Below, piece after piece: positions 46,701-56,171 of a stretch of DNA of 64,000 nucleotides. Origin of the DNA: Nectonema munidae (taxonomy: Eukaryota > Nematomorpha > Nectonematoida > Nectonematidae); assembly GCA_030549495.1 (NCBI GenBank), contig JAUIRK010000965.1, positions 1 to 64,000 on the forward strand, given 5' to 3'. The first letter of the stretch is position 1, and the number at the start of each line of letters is the position of its first letter. Under the pieces are notes generated by a model. The model did no database searches. It saw only the letters and a list, made by a program, of their open reading frames with translations, and had not been told where the DNA came from. Position numbers and translations under genes: made by a program.

Positions 46701-49700
46701 CTGGTGTACCATCCGTTGGAGAAGGGAGCGACATTAAACAGGATGAAAGTAGCGCTTCATTCAACGAAAGTTGTGCAGAAGTCGATGTATTTTCTATTTA
46801 CAACGACGTTGGAAAAAATGAACAACCATGCCTCTCAAAACTTAAATGGGGTTCTCAGCCAATTCAAACGAAGGAAAAAAAGTGGAAAAACGACGTTGGA
46901 AAAAATGAACAACCATGCCTCTCAAAACTTAAATGGGGTTCTCAGCCAATTCAAACGAAGGAAAAAAGCTAAAAGAAATCATTATTTTCCAAACTTTTAT
47001 GTTTCTAAGGAAGAAATGTGTAAATGGCTATAATGTCAGAACTTCTGAAAGAGATTATTGGTGTCAACAAAAATCAAATTTTTCCTTCAACAATGAGTAG
47101 AAATCGATTTCAGGAATTGAAAAAGTTTCTTCATTGTGCAAACAACGATAATCTATCAGAAAGAAAAATGGCTAGGTTTACCATTTTTTTGAAATTCTTA
47201 ATTCCAAACTTATGAAATTTGGAGTTTTTCGTTAAGATTTGAGCATTGATGAGTCGATGATGCCTTACTATGGGCGGCGGCATGGCTGCAAACAGTTTAT
47301 TAGAAATAAACTCATGTTTTGGTTTTAAAACATGGGTTCTTGCAAGTTCAACTAGTGTGCCATATAAGTTAGAAATTTATGAAGGTAAAGAAAAAGTTTG
47401 CAATCCGATAGAATCTTTAGGAACACGAGTAGTGAAAAAATGGTTTTTAGTTGTCCTCATCCAACACAACACCAGTTTTACTTTGATAAAAGAGAGGGAT
47501 GATAAAGGTATCAGGGCCACGGGAACCATGAAAGAAAACAGATCATCAAAGTGCCCTTTAACAAATAGAACAAGTTTTTTTAAAAAAGAAAGAGGATTTT
47601 TCGAAAATTTTGGTAGTAATGGTTTTCAAATTACAAGATGGATGGACAATTCAATTGTTACTGTTTGCACAAATTCAGAAAGTGTTTCTCCTTTGAAAAA
47701 TATTCAAAGAAGGAAAAAAGGATTGGGCAAAATAAAAGTTAGTAGCCAACCTTTTGTTATAAAGCGTGTTATAAAGGTTTACAACAAAGGAATGGGCGGC
47801 GTAGAACTATTTCATCAGTTTTTGTCTGTGTATAGGCCTCAAATAATAAGCAAAAAGTGGTACTGGCCACTGATAATAAATTCAATAAACACAGCTTTAG
47901 TTTTTTCTTGAAGGTTTTATCAAATAGTCAATAAGTCCAACATGTGTAACAAAGATATAGAAGAGTTGAGGTTCTTAAAAAGTCAAACCCATCCATGAAC
48001 ATTTCCTTTGGTCCAAAAGGGAGAAAGCCTGTTCCAAGTAATGATATAATAACAGACAGTGTTAACCATAATCCAGAATTGCTGAATACATCAAGACGCT
48101 GTTTTTTATGCAAAAAACAGTAAAATTAAATGTAAAAATGTGACATTTTTTACACTTAAAAATTGCTGCCAATCTTTTCAATTCTAATTTTTTTGTTTTT
48201 CATTTTAATGAAGTTTTGCTCGTTTTAATTAAAACGAGAATTTTTTTATCTGAGTTTAAACCTTGTTGAGTTAGGTCTAAATTGCTCATTTTATTTTCTA
48301 GCATCGATAGAATCGGTTCGCCTTGCCACAAGTTGTACAAAATACTCTTTATTTTTTTGGGGAAAGAAAATCAAATACAGATCAGTATTTCCTACGTATA
48401 CAGTAGCTTCCATAAATTTTTACACTACTTTATTTTTGCGATCTTATAATCTTAACTCGCTTGCAAAAAATAAGTTCTTTCGTTTCAAAGAAATCATTTC
48501 CTAAGAAAATTATCACATCTGTCCCGGGGATCCAACATTTGGAATTAAAAGAACGCGTGTGTTTTGCAAATTTCTCAAGGATTTTAAAGGGTGTTTTCGA
48601 TGTTTCTCAATCTCCCAAGAGGTGTTTACAAGTTTTTTTATTTTAACCTTAAAATATTTTAGTTTTCTTTAAATATAGTCATCTACAAAAATGTAAATCT
48701 ATATATAAAGGTCTTTTTCCATCTTGAAAAATTAAGCCATCTTATAGTGTCAAGAGGCGGCATAGCATTGTTGGATTTAGAGGGGGTGATCGCTTTCTCC
48801 TCCACATTTTTGAGCATAACAGTGTATAGTTCAATCAAGTATTGCTTGATTTTGTGAAAGAAGAGTTGTACTTCAGATCCGTAAAATAATATTATAAGCA
48901 AACATTCCTTGTGTAATTCGAGTAAGCATTTATTTTCAAAGCTTTCCTGTCACTTTATAAAAAAATGTTACAAAATCGTTCAGGGATTAATTTGCCTCTA
49001 GATCTGCCCATCTGGCTTTGTGTTAGGAGCACTTTTAGCTAGCGAAAACTATAGTTGGATTTTATGATAGTGACAATCTCTATCTAAAATTTAACCTTTT
49101 TAAAAATATTATTTTTATACTAAAAAAAGTATTGAATACAAAATTTCTATTATTACAGGCCCTATAGAAAATTTTTGCATGAAATTAATTAAATTATTAT
49201 TGGTGCCTAGAAAATATATGATAGAATTTAGGAACAAATAGGAATAAAGTGATTTTATTTTAGGAAGCTTGAAAAGTCACTTCTCATAAATTTGTAGGAT
49301 ATATTAATCAATGACTATAAATTATAATTTTTTTTATTAATCTTTACTACAACTCAAGTAGTTTGATATTAATGTATTTTCATTGGTTTTAAATTAAAAA
49401 TTAAGCTAGAAAAATTGATGCTAACTCTTACTAAGGGTAATATTAGGTTTTCTTTTAGGAATTAACAAAGCTAGGATTGATTGTGAATGTTGCATACGTC
49501 TTGCTTGATCGCGAACAAGGTGGACGCAATAATCTCAAGAATAATGGCATTGCTTTGCACAGGTCACTTTTTATTTTATCAACATCGTGTTTATAATTTC
49601 GAATCTATAAAAAGTTTATATTTAGTTAAGAGAACTTACTGAAAACCTTATTTATCAAGCGCTTTAGGAAAGTTTCTTCAATATATAACCATTTTTTTTA

Positions 49701-52700
49701 TAAATTAAAAAAGAAAAATATAACATTTAATTTTAGAAGTCAGATTATGACATTTTATTTCCGACTCCTTTCAATTCTGACACGCAACCATGCTCTTAAT
49801 TTATGTATATTTTTTAATAGCTTTTTTATTATTTAACAACCCAATTAGCACTCTGATAAAGTTAAAAGTAGTTTGATTAAAATCTAAAAAGAACTCAAAT
49901 ACAAAGAAAAATGTGAAAGGATTTCTAGTAGCCTGAGGATAATTGAAATATCTAAAATAGACATGAATTAGAAATACAGAATGTGATTAATTGAAAAATA
50001 TATCATTGAATTATCTAGAATTATGAAATGAAAATAGGCTTTCAAACACTTTTTTATTGAGAAATGTTTAAATTCTGAGCATCAGAATGCTTTGAAAAGT
50101 CAGGCTTTCAAGATCTAATAACATTAGAGTTTGGCGATCAAGCAGACACATATATCTATTCATATTTAATTTACTTTAATACAATTGAAAATGTGGTTTG
50201 TATACTCAACAAAAAATTTTGTAAAAATCTCATAAACATACCGTATTTAACGTGTATAACGAACGCCCTGATTTTTGGGACCTAAAATTTGGAGAAAAAA
50301 AAGTTCCGTAACGGACAAGAAGGATATAAATATCGAATCTAGAAATCCATAAATTTATCGCCGTAACGGACAAGAAGGATATAAATATCGAATTTAGAAA
50401 TCCATAAATTTATCCAACGGTCTTACAAGTTTTATCAAAAATATTTGCTTCAATATTGTGTCTCTATGGAATTTCCATATTTAGTTTGCCAATACTACTA
50501 TTATCCATGTAAAAGAAACACCTGAATTTTGAGAAAAAAATACAGATGCTATTCTCGTAGGAAGTAAGCATTCATTAACATGCACATATATGAGAGAATA
50601 TATCTATGCTATGATTTACCCCGATAACAACGAGATAGATTTCAACAGTTCAAAGGCTGATTGATCTTCTTAGCATAAGCATTTTATTGTATATGCATAA
50701 ATATTTTTTTTATTATTCTCGATTATGAAAATGATTTAAAAAGATCTTTTACTTTACGTAAATTAAGAAGAAAATTAGATTAGAATGGAATATCTGTGCG
50801 TTATTCTGATTTTGATAACAAAAGTTTCTAAATGCCATTAATTTAAATTAACTTTTAAACAGTGTGTGCACAATTACGGAAATCGTGGACGTTTTAATGA
50901 GGCACAAGAAGATAGAAAGAAATTTTTTACTCAGCTATGAAGCATTCACCAAATGTAAAGTGGAAGCAGAGAATGGCAAAGAGGTAAATTATTGCTCACA
51001 GCCGGTCTATATTTTCAAAAATCCGCTTTCAATCTTCAAAATTAACGATGGACGAACAAAATCGGAAAATATTTACTTTAAACCAAGAAAAAATTACAAG
51101 ATTTTAACTTTTGAACTAAATGCACTTTTATGTGGAAATCATATATTTTAAAGCAAAAATAGAATATTTTTAAATTTCCTTATTTTGAAAACGAAAACAC
51201 TCGTAAAATCAATTTGAAAAGTTTTCTTAATCATTTTTAGATGTATCTATCTATTCTACAGAAATTTGATTTCAAAAATATTTTATTATAAAAAATCGTT
51301 CTTAAATTTAGTCAAAAACTGTTAATTTAAAAATTAATTTTTCTTGGCTTCAATGAATATTATTCACATTTTAAATTTTGTTTGCGAATTCTTCGCAATA
51401 ATGTCATATGTGAATAAATTTTATCGTTTTTAATACGCCAGGTTTTTCTTATAGACGAAAATGCTATCATATGAACAAAAGGCGGAATTGAGTCATAACA
51501 AAGTTTTAAGAAAACTTTTAAGCATCGTCATAGAAAAGGAAAGCAATCTAATTTTTTCAGCTGATCTCACTAAATCCCAGGAAATCGTTGAAACTTTGCA
51601 ATCACTCGGCTCTCTCATTTGCGCAGTCAAAATACACGCTGACACTATCGAAGACTTCAATGCCGATTTCATTCGAACTCTGAAGGATTTATCTCATCAA
51701 TTAAACTTTTTAATCATTGAAGACAGGTTCCTTTAAACTTTTATAATTCCATATTAAATGTGCGTACTTTTTCAGTTTTCTTCCCATTTTTAAATATGAA
51801 GATATAATTTAGTTTTACTTGTTACTTTTGCTTGTTCATAAAACATGTATGATGATCGCATTATAGAATGTAATGATCATTCGAATACATGATAATGTAA
51901 GATATCAGAATAAAAGAAGGAATGTAGACTTTCGAATCAATCAAACATCATGCCAGGCTGCTCTGAAATTCCTATCAAACATACTTTACAGACGATGCGT
52001 GAGAGCCTGCTTTATAATAATAATGCATTGTTTCAATATTCACACAAGTAAGCAATGTTTATCACAGTGTCTCCTCCTTGTAGTATTTTTGAGCAAACAC
52101 ATGTTGATGATCCACTAGATTTTCTCATCTTCTGTCACAGTGATTCTATTTCTCTTTCTGTCTCCTCTATTTTTCTCTTCCGCTTTCTCTGCTAAAACTC
52201 AATCATTCACTCAAGCCCTCTTCTCTTGTTCTTATTTCATTCAGCTCTCTTCTCTCCAGTGACGTAGCTAGGCTGGGCATGAGGCGCTGTTCCCACTCTC
52301 CTATGTACCTCATGGTGCCCCCATGCATCTTATGCGATATCAGTTTTCGAAAATTTCTCCAATGAAAGGATCAAGAAAGTATAAATAATGTTGCTCAAGT
52401 TTTTTGTTTTTAAATTGTGCCCCCCCCCCCCCCCCCTATCAACTTTTTTCTGACTACACCACTGCTTCTGTCTAATTTGCATTTAGAGTTAAATTAAAAT
52501 AGTTTTCAAACGTTACAATTTTATATCAATGAATATTGTTAGAATCGCGCTAAAAAAAATTTTTCAACAAAGGTCACTTAATCTTTATCACTACCTATGT
52601 TACATTTTGTAATATTTGAAAACTTTAATTTTTTCAAGTCAAGAAATTTTGACTAGCTATTCAGTTTAAAAGCAAGAATACTCTATTTGCTTAATATTTG

Positions 52701-55700
52701 AGCAGAGATATTTTTATAATGTTCGAATGTTAAATTTTATAAGTAACACTGTACATAATTAATTAAATCAGTTTTTTTAAGAAAATTTGTTGATTATTAT
52801 AATAAAGATATAATATCGAAATAAAATGTTTCAGTTGCTAAAAATGTACTTAATCTATTTGTGACAGCTGTCAGAATTTTATTTGTAGACAGAAATATTC
52901 AAAAAACGCAATGATTTCTTTTCTCGTATACTTTGATTTGTGTTAGTTTAAATAATTTTTTAATGATTTTGTGTTTTTAGACTTAAATAATTTTATAAAA
53001 AGTTATTTAATTACCATTTTGTATACTATGATTCTTTACAATATGTAAAAGACACAAGTGCTACCAAATCACCCTATAAGGCTACTTAAACTTTGGCTTT
53101 TGTTGCTTATAAAAACTTGAAAATATCAAATAAACTCTCATTCTTTATCCCTCCTATTATTCTTAAATTATTCTGAGAACAGACGGTTCTATTTTAAAAT
53201 AGTGAAAATTGCTTTATTAGTTTATTTCGTTTCCTTTCTTTCTTAATTATGTAGCAAATTTTTCAATTTTGAGTGGTGCAGTGGATGTATTTTCATTGAC
53301 CAGGCACTGATGTACCGCTTAAGTCAAACTATGAACAAATTTGTATCGATGAGGAATCGAATCCAGAGGCTTCCGTGCTTAGTTCATCATCTAAACCAAC
53401 CTGCCATGCCACCCATAGAGTATGCTGTAGGGGATACGTCAAATTAGTTTTCAAAAAACTTAGTTATGTTGTAAAAATTTTTAGTTTTTGTTGAAGCTCT
53501 ATAACTTTTTCTGATAGATTTTTTTTTCCTTAAAAGTTATTATAAAAGGCAAATCATTGCAAAATGTTAAAAGTTATTTTACTTTTTGTAGATTTTTGTA
53601 GCTTGCATCAATTTAGCTTTTAAACTATTTTTGAATGATGCTGAGTAAAATGAAATAATGTCATCTTAATTTATTGTTTTATTTTTGTTTGCACAATTAT
53701 AACTTCATTTTATACCCTTGCCCCTGAATCAATCACATTTTTTCATATAAAGATCGCAGGGTGTCTAGTAGACTCTTTGCCTTCAGACTACATTCACTCA
53801 TATAAAACTATCCAACCTTCAGTTATTTGTTTTCAGTTGCTTTCTCTATGAATCAAATATCCTTTCATCAATTCCTGTAATGTGCCTGGTAGACTATTTC
53901 ATTTTCAAATGAAAAGCCTATTCCACCAACAATTTTGGATTTTTTTAAACTAGTGTATATTCTGCAAATTTAATTAAAATATTTTCGCTGGAAGTATAGT
54001 ATTTAAATTCACCAAATTTGTAAAAAAAATATTAAGTAGTCTTATAAATTTAGGAATGCGCTGAATACACTCTATTTTAAAAGATTGCTTGAATATTTGG
54101 TCTCCCGTGATATTTCCAAACAATTAATTTTGAAAATTGCAACAAAAAAATTTCGAGGATGTGCGCCCCTGTTTTACACCCATACAATAAACTTAACATT
54201 TTTTTATTTTAAAATGTATTTTCCCAAATTAAAATTAGCTAAAAATCAAATACATTTTTTGAAATGCCCAAGCAAAATTTAGAGTGAAGCTTAGAACATT
54301 TAAGAGCTCTTATCTATTTCGGAGAATCGGAATTTTTCAGATAAGATTCTGAAGCGGACATTTAAAAAAGGATTCTCGATAAATCCTCTCATCGCTAATC
54401 CAAATCACGATATAACCATCTTGATTAGAGTAAAATTTTACCTCAATTTTTTAATCAAAGCAAAATTTCAGCCTCTTGCTTTTGAACATAAATTTTATTG
54501 AAAAGTTTAATTTCGTTTCTCTTACTTCTCTTTCTTACTGCCTGTCCTTTTTTATATTCTTAGTTTTGATTGTAAAAGTGGCTTTATTTGTTGAAATTTT
54601 GTATTTTTATATTTTAGAAAGTTCTGTGATATCGGATCAACTGTAAAAAAACAATTTGAATTGGGAATTTTCAAAATTAAAAACTGGGCAGACATCATAA
54701 CTTGTCATGCTATATCTGGAGAACATACAATAAAAACTCTTTCAGAAGTGAGGAATATTTTTACACATCTCAAGTACCGTAAATAGCTTTTGAGAATGTT
54801 TTTGGGTTTAGAGCTGTGGTGTTGTGCCAAATATCGCGTGCTTCTTGATAACTGAAATGAGTTGTGTGGGAGCGCTAACGGATAAGAAATATTCAAAAGA
54901 TGCGGTCAATATCGCTTTAAAGTATCCCAACTTTGTGATCGGTCTAATTTGTCAAAGCCCATCTCTTCCAATTCAATCCTCGCTCATACAAGTCACACCA
55001 GGTATGTATTGAACAGTTTTTTTATTTTGAACGGTCCTTTTTAATTCCACTTAAATACAGCACGAATATGCAAAATCGAACTTTTTAAAAATTGTTTGAT
55101 AATTTTATGTTACTTTATATAATTTCCGGGTGATAAATAGAAATATCAAACTGTTTTTATCCAAGACCTAACTTTTCAAACAACTAGATAAAAATATAAG
55201 AAAATCGTAGATGTATCGTCATATTTCATAAATTAGATGCAAACAAACAGCAAGAAAAGTAAAATCATAGACTTTCAAGGGTTTAATTCATTCTCTTCTT
55301 CAGAATTTTTCAAAATTATTACTATTTTATTGAAAATGAACTACACTCCTTCGTTTGTGAGCAGCCATCTATTAATTGTAATTTAATTCATTTATATATT
55401 GTAAAAATATTTTAAAGGATATCCTCTAATCTACATGCTTAGGAAGATAATACAAATTGTATTTTTAGTTTTGATAAATAAATATTTTTAGAAAGAATAT
55501 TTAAACAAAAAGATATAACTAATATGCATCCTTATGAAGGTTTACTTTAAAATCTTGGGAATCAAACGAATTCAAGTTAAAATTGCATACATATTTTTAT
55601 ATCTCAGATAAGAAGGCAAATCATTGAAATTAAAATTTCTTTGCAGTTGCCTGTAAACCCGCATAGGTGGCTAATATATGGATTTCTATGGTGAAACTTT

Positions 55701-56153
55701 GAATTGATATAGCAAACTTTTATTGAGTATAGTTTTATGAGTATTGAGTCAATATTTATCACGGAAAAAGGGTGTGTTTAATTCTCACAAACCCTTACGG
55801 TATCCTTTTTTTAAATACATTTTACAAATAATATGATTCTTCACCTAACATTTTATTTTCGTCGGCTCAAAATCTTTAGCATACAATCTGAAGTTGATTC
55901 ACTGCTTTTCAAAGGTTCTATTGCGCATGCTTTTCATATTTAAGGGGTTGGTTTGAATAGTAGCATTGATGCTGATAAGATGGGTCAATCCTATTCTTCT
56001 CCGGAAGCAGCAGTAGCAGACAAAATGGCAGATTGCATCATAGTGGGCAGAGGAATCATCGATAGTGAAAATCCTTTTGAAACAGCGCAATCCTTCAAGC
56101 AAAGAGGATACAATGCTTACAAAAGACGCATCGGAGTAGAAAACGCAAAGTGA
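40798..56153 (+). CDS. UMPS: UMP synthase: orotate phosphoribosyltransferase + OMP decarboxylase, nine exons
   Basis: Coding exons: 40798-40938, 44310-44408, 45073-45234, 49459-49562, 50863-50983, 51455-51726, 54618-54747, 54812-55001, 55945-56153. They keep frame through every junction and give 475 residues (animal UMPS is about 480). The enzyme converts orotate to OMP with PRPP, then decarboxylates OMP to UMP, the last steps of cytosolic pyrimidine synthesis. OPRT half: [19 protein letters not shown] (from residue 20), [16 protein letters not shown] (65-80), PRPP loop [13 protein letters not shown] (117-129), LLDREQGG in exon 4. Decarboxylase half: FSADLT, the VKIHAD Lys/His/Asp, and the catalytic EDRKFCDIG (D299, K301, D304) split across exons 6 and 7, then the phosphate-binding VGRGII near the end. 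All introns are GT-AG; the exon 6 donor (GTTCCT) is weak. No lesion seen. Introns 1 and 3 carry much transposon debris. Confidence 0.97.
41221..41472. mobile_element. MITE with TAGTGATGGGACGAT ends (UMPS intron 1)
   Basis: 252 bp starting TAGTGATGGGACGAT and ending in its reverse complement ATCGTCCCATCACTA. The interior repeats 'agaatcagaatcgta'. A matching end is found at 28915-28976. Flanks do not show a convincing target duplication; hAT is likely from the end sequence but not proven. Confidence 0.8.
42604..42760 (+). mobile_element. tRNA-derived SINE (UMPS intron 1)
   Basis: The head carries an A box 'tagtctagtggttcag' (about 42630) and a B box 'GGTTCAATTCATGATCC' (about 42694-42710). 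AATTATT copies at 42597-42603 and 42761-42767 are a likely target duplication. Same type of element as the three other tRNA-like SINEs in the window, though not clearly the same family. Confidence 0.6.
43353..43833 (-). pseudogene. Disrupted reading frame of unknown origin (UMPS intron 1)
   Basis: The ATG at 43833 opens MTDKKDD, then a stop codon. In the same frame follow [38 protein letters not shown] and [20 protein letters not shown]. After a one-base shift near 43485 comes [20 protein letters not shown], then [14 protein letters not shown] and a stop at 43353. Length is about 160 codons. Composition is protein-like rather than random. I do not recognise the family: it may be a retrocopy of a host gene or a piece of an unknown element. 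It is antisense to UMPS. Confidence 0.5.
44433..44438 (-). terminator. Pol III terminator of tRNA-Thr
   Basis: A run of six T on the minus strand, 7 bp after the 3' end of the tRNA gene, as usual for RNA polymerase III. It lies 24 bp short of the UMPS exon 2 splice donor, so the tRNA transcript would end before reaching the exon. Confidence 0.8.
44446..44518 (-). tRNA. tRNA-Thr (anticodon TGT)
   Basis: 73 bp, intronless. Acceptor arm GCCTCCA/TGGAGGC is perfect with discriminator T. The D arm has TAGCTCAGAGGTTAGAGC (A box). The anticodon stem CTGGT/ACCAG holds loop CTTGTAA (anticodon TGT), and the T arm includes GAGTTCAATTCTC (B box). It is very close to animal tRNA-Thr(TGT). It lies in UMPS intron 2 on the opposite strand. 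All arms pair, so it looks functional. Confidence 0.97.
44717..44982. mobile_element. hAT-type MITE, 266 bp (UMPS intron 2)
   Basis: Starts CAGGGCCGGCCCTAGTG and ends ATGCCGGCCCTG. Flanked by an 8-bp near-duplication, CTTTCAAG (44709-44716) and CTTTTAAG (44983-44990). The CAGGGCCGG end is common to many hAT families. GC-rich ends contrast with the local AT-rich DNA. Confidence 0.9.
45297..45934. mobile_element. Non-autonomous hAT element with transposase scrap (UMPS intron 3)
   Basis: 638 bp, from CAGAGCCCGCGCTAACC to a right end that reads CAGGGCCAGCGCACCC in reverse complement. The 8-bp flanks CGCTATGA and CGTTATGG are a slightly diverged target duplication. On the minus strand at about 45790-45585, [20 protein letters not shown] is the hAT dimerisation motif (ERSFS-LK), so it derives from an autonomous copy by internal deletion. 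It contains long G runs (about 45325-45340, 45847-45862, 45880-45899). Confidence 0.9.
46610..48215 (+). pseudogene. piggyBac transposase relic (UMPS intron 3)
   Basis: N-terminus [20 protein letters not shown] at 46610, then an acidic stretch. The domain start reads [20 protein letters not shown] (about 47091). The catalytic block shows 'DESMMPY-GR' in another frame, [20 protein letters not shown], and [14 protein letters not shown]. Then [20 protein letters not shown] and [15 protein letters not shown] lead to the C-terminal stretch ending about 48215 with a few cysteines. It is disrupted by several shifts and stops. An 87-bp in-frame tandem duplication (46804-46977) repeats 29 codons near the N-terminus. 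It sits in sense orientation within the intron. Confidence 0.9.
46804..46977. repeat. 87-bp tandem duplication in piggyBac relic
   Basis: Two nearly identical units starting CGACGTTGGAAAAAATG at 46804 and 46891. The length is divisible by three, so the duplicated peptide [16 protein letters not shown] stays in frame. Confidence 0.95.
48400..48690. mobile_element. Tc1/mariner-like terminal remnant
   Basis: 'tacAGTAGCTTCCATAAATT' followed by TTTACAC at about 48399-48424 matches the look of Tc1/mariner termini with a TA target. The right side ('catctacaaaaatgtaaatc', about 48679-48699) is only a weak inverted match. No transposase is readable. Low confidence. Confidence 0.4.
50300..50418. repeat. 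Tandem duplication, about 61-bp unit (UMPS intron 4)
   Basis: 'ccgtaacggacaagaagg...atccataaatttatc' occurs twice (from about 50306 and 50362) with one or two changes. Just upstream, 'taccgtatttaacgtgtata' (50240-50259) looks like the end of a pogo-like or related MITE, so the duplication probably belongs to an element remnant. Confidence 0.8.
52257..52464. mobile_element. hAT-type MITE, 208 bp (UMPS intron 6)
   Basis: CAGTGACGTAGCTAGG at the left, and the right end reads CAGTGGTGTAGTCAG in reverse complement. Target duplication CTTCTCTC/CTTCTGTC (one mismatch). A run of C (52421-52437) lies near the right end. No coding content. Confidence 0.9.
53262..53418 (-). mobile_element. tRNA-derived SINE (UMPS intron 6)
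   Basis: The minus strand reads 'ggtggcatggcaggttggtttagatgatg' (A-box region) and 'GGATTCGATTCCTCATC' (B box) with tRNA-like spacing. No clear tail or target duplication was identified. Confidence 0.6.
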
Positions 56154-56171
56154 GCAGATGTCATTTATTTT
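56154..56171. promoter_or_regulatory. UMPS / RWDD1-like convergent junction with overlapping 3' end signals
   Basis: The two stop codons face each other: UMPS TGA at 56151-56153 and RWDD1-like TGA at 56174-56172. AATAAA on the minus strand (56169-56164) starts 2 bp past the RWDD1-like stop, so its cleavage site should fall near or inside the last UMPS codons. The first plus-strand AATAAA after UMPS is at 56462-56467, inside an RWDD1-like exon. Confidence 0.7.

Noticed and set aside
51873-52118. 81-codon frame in UMPS intron 6
   Set aside because: No domain, no repeat support, composition like surrounding intron.
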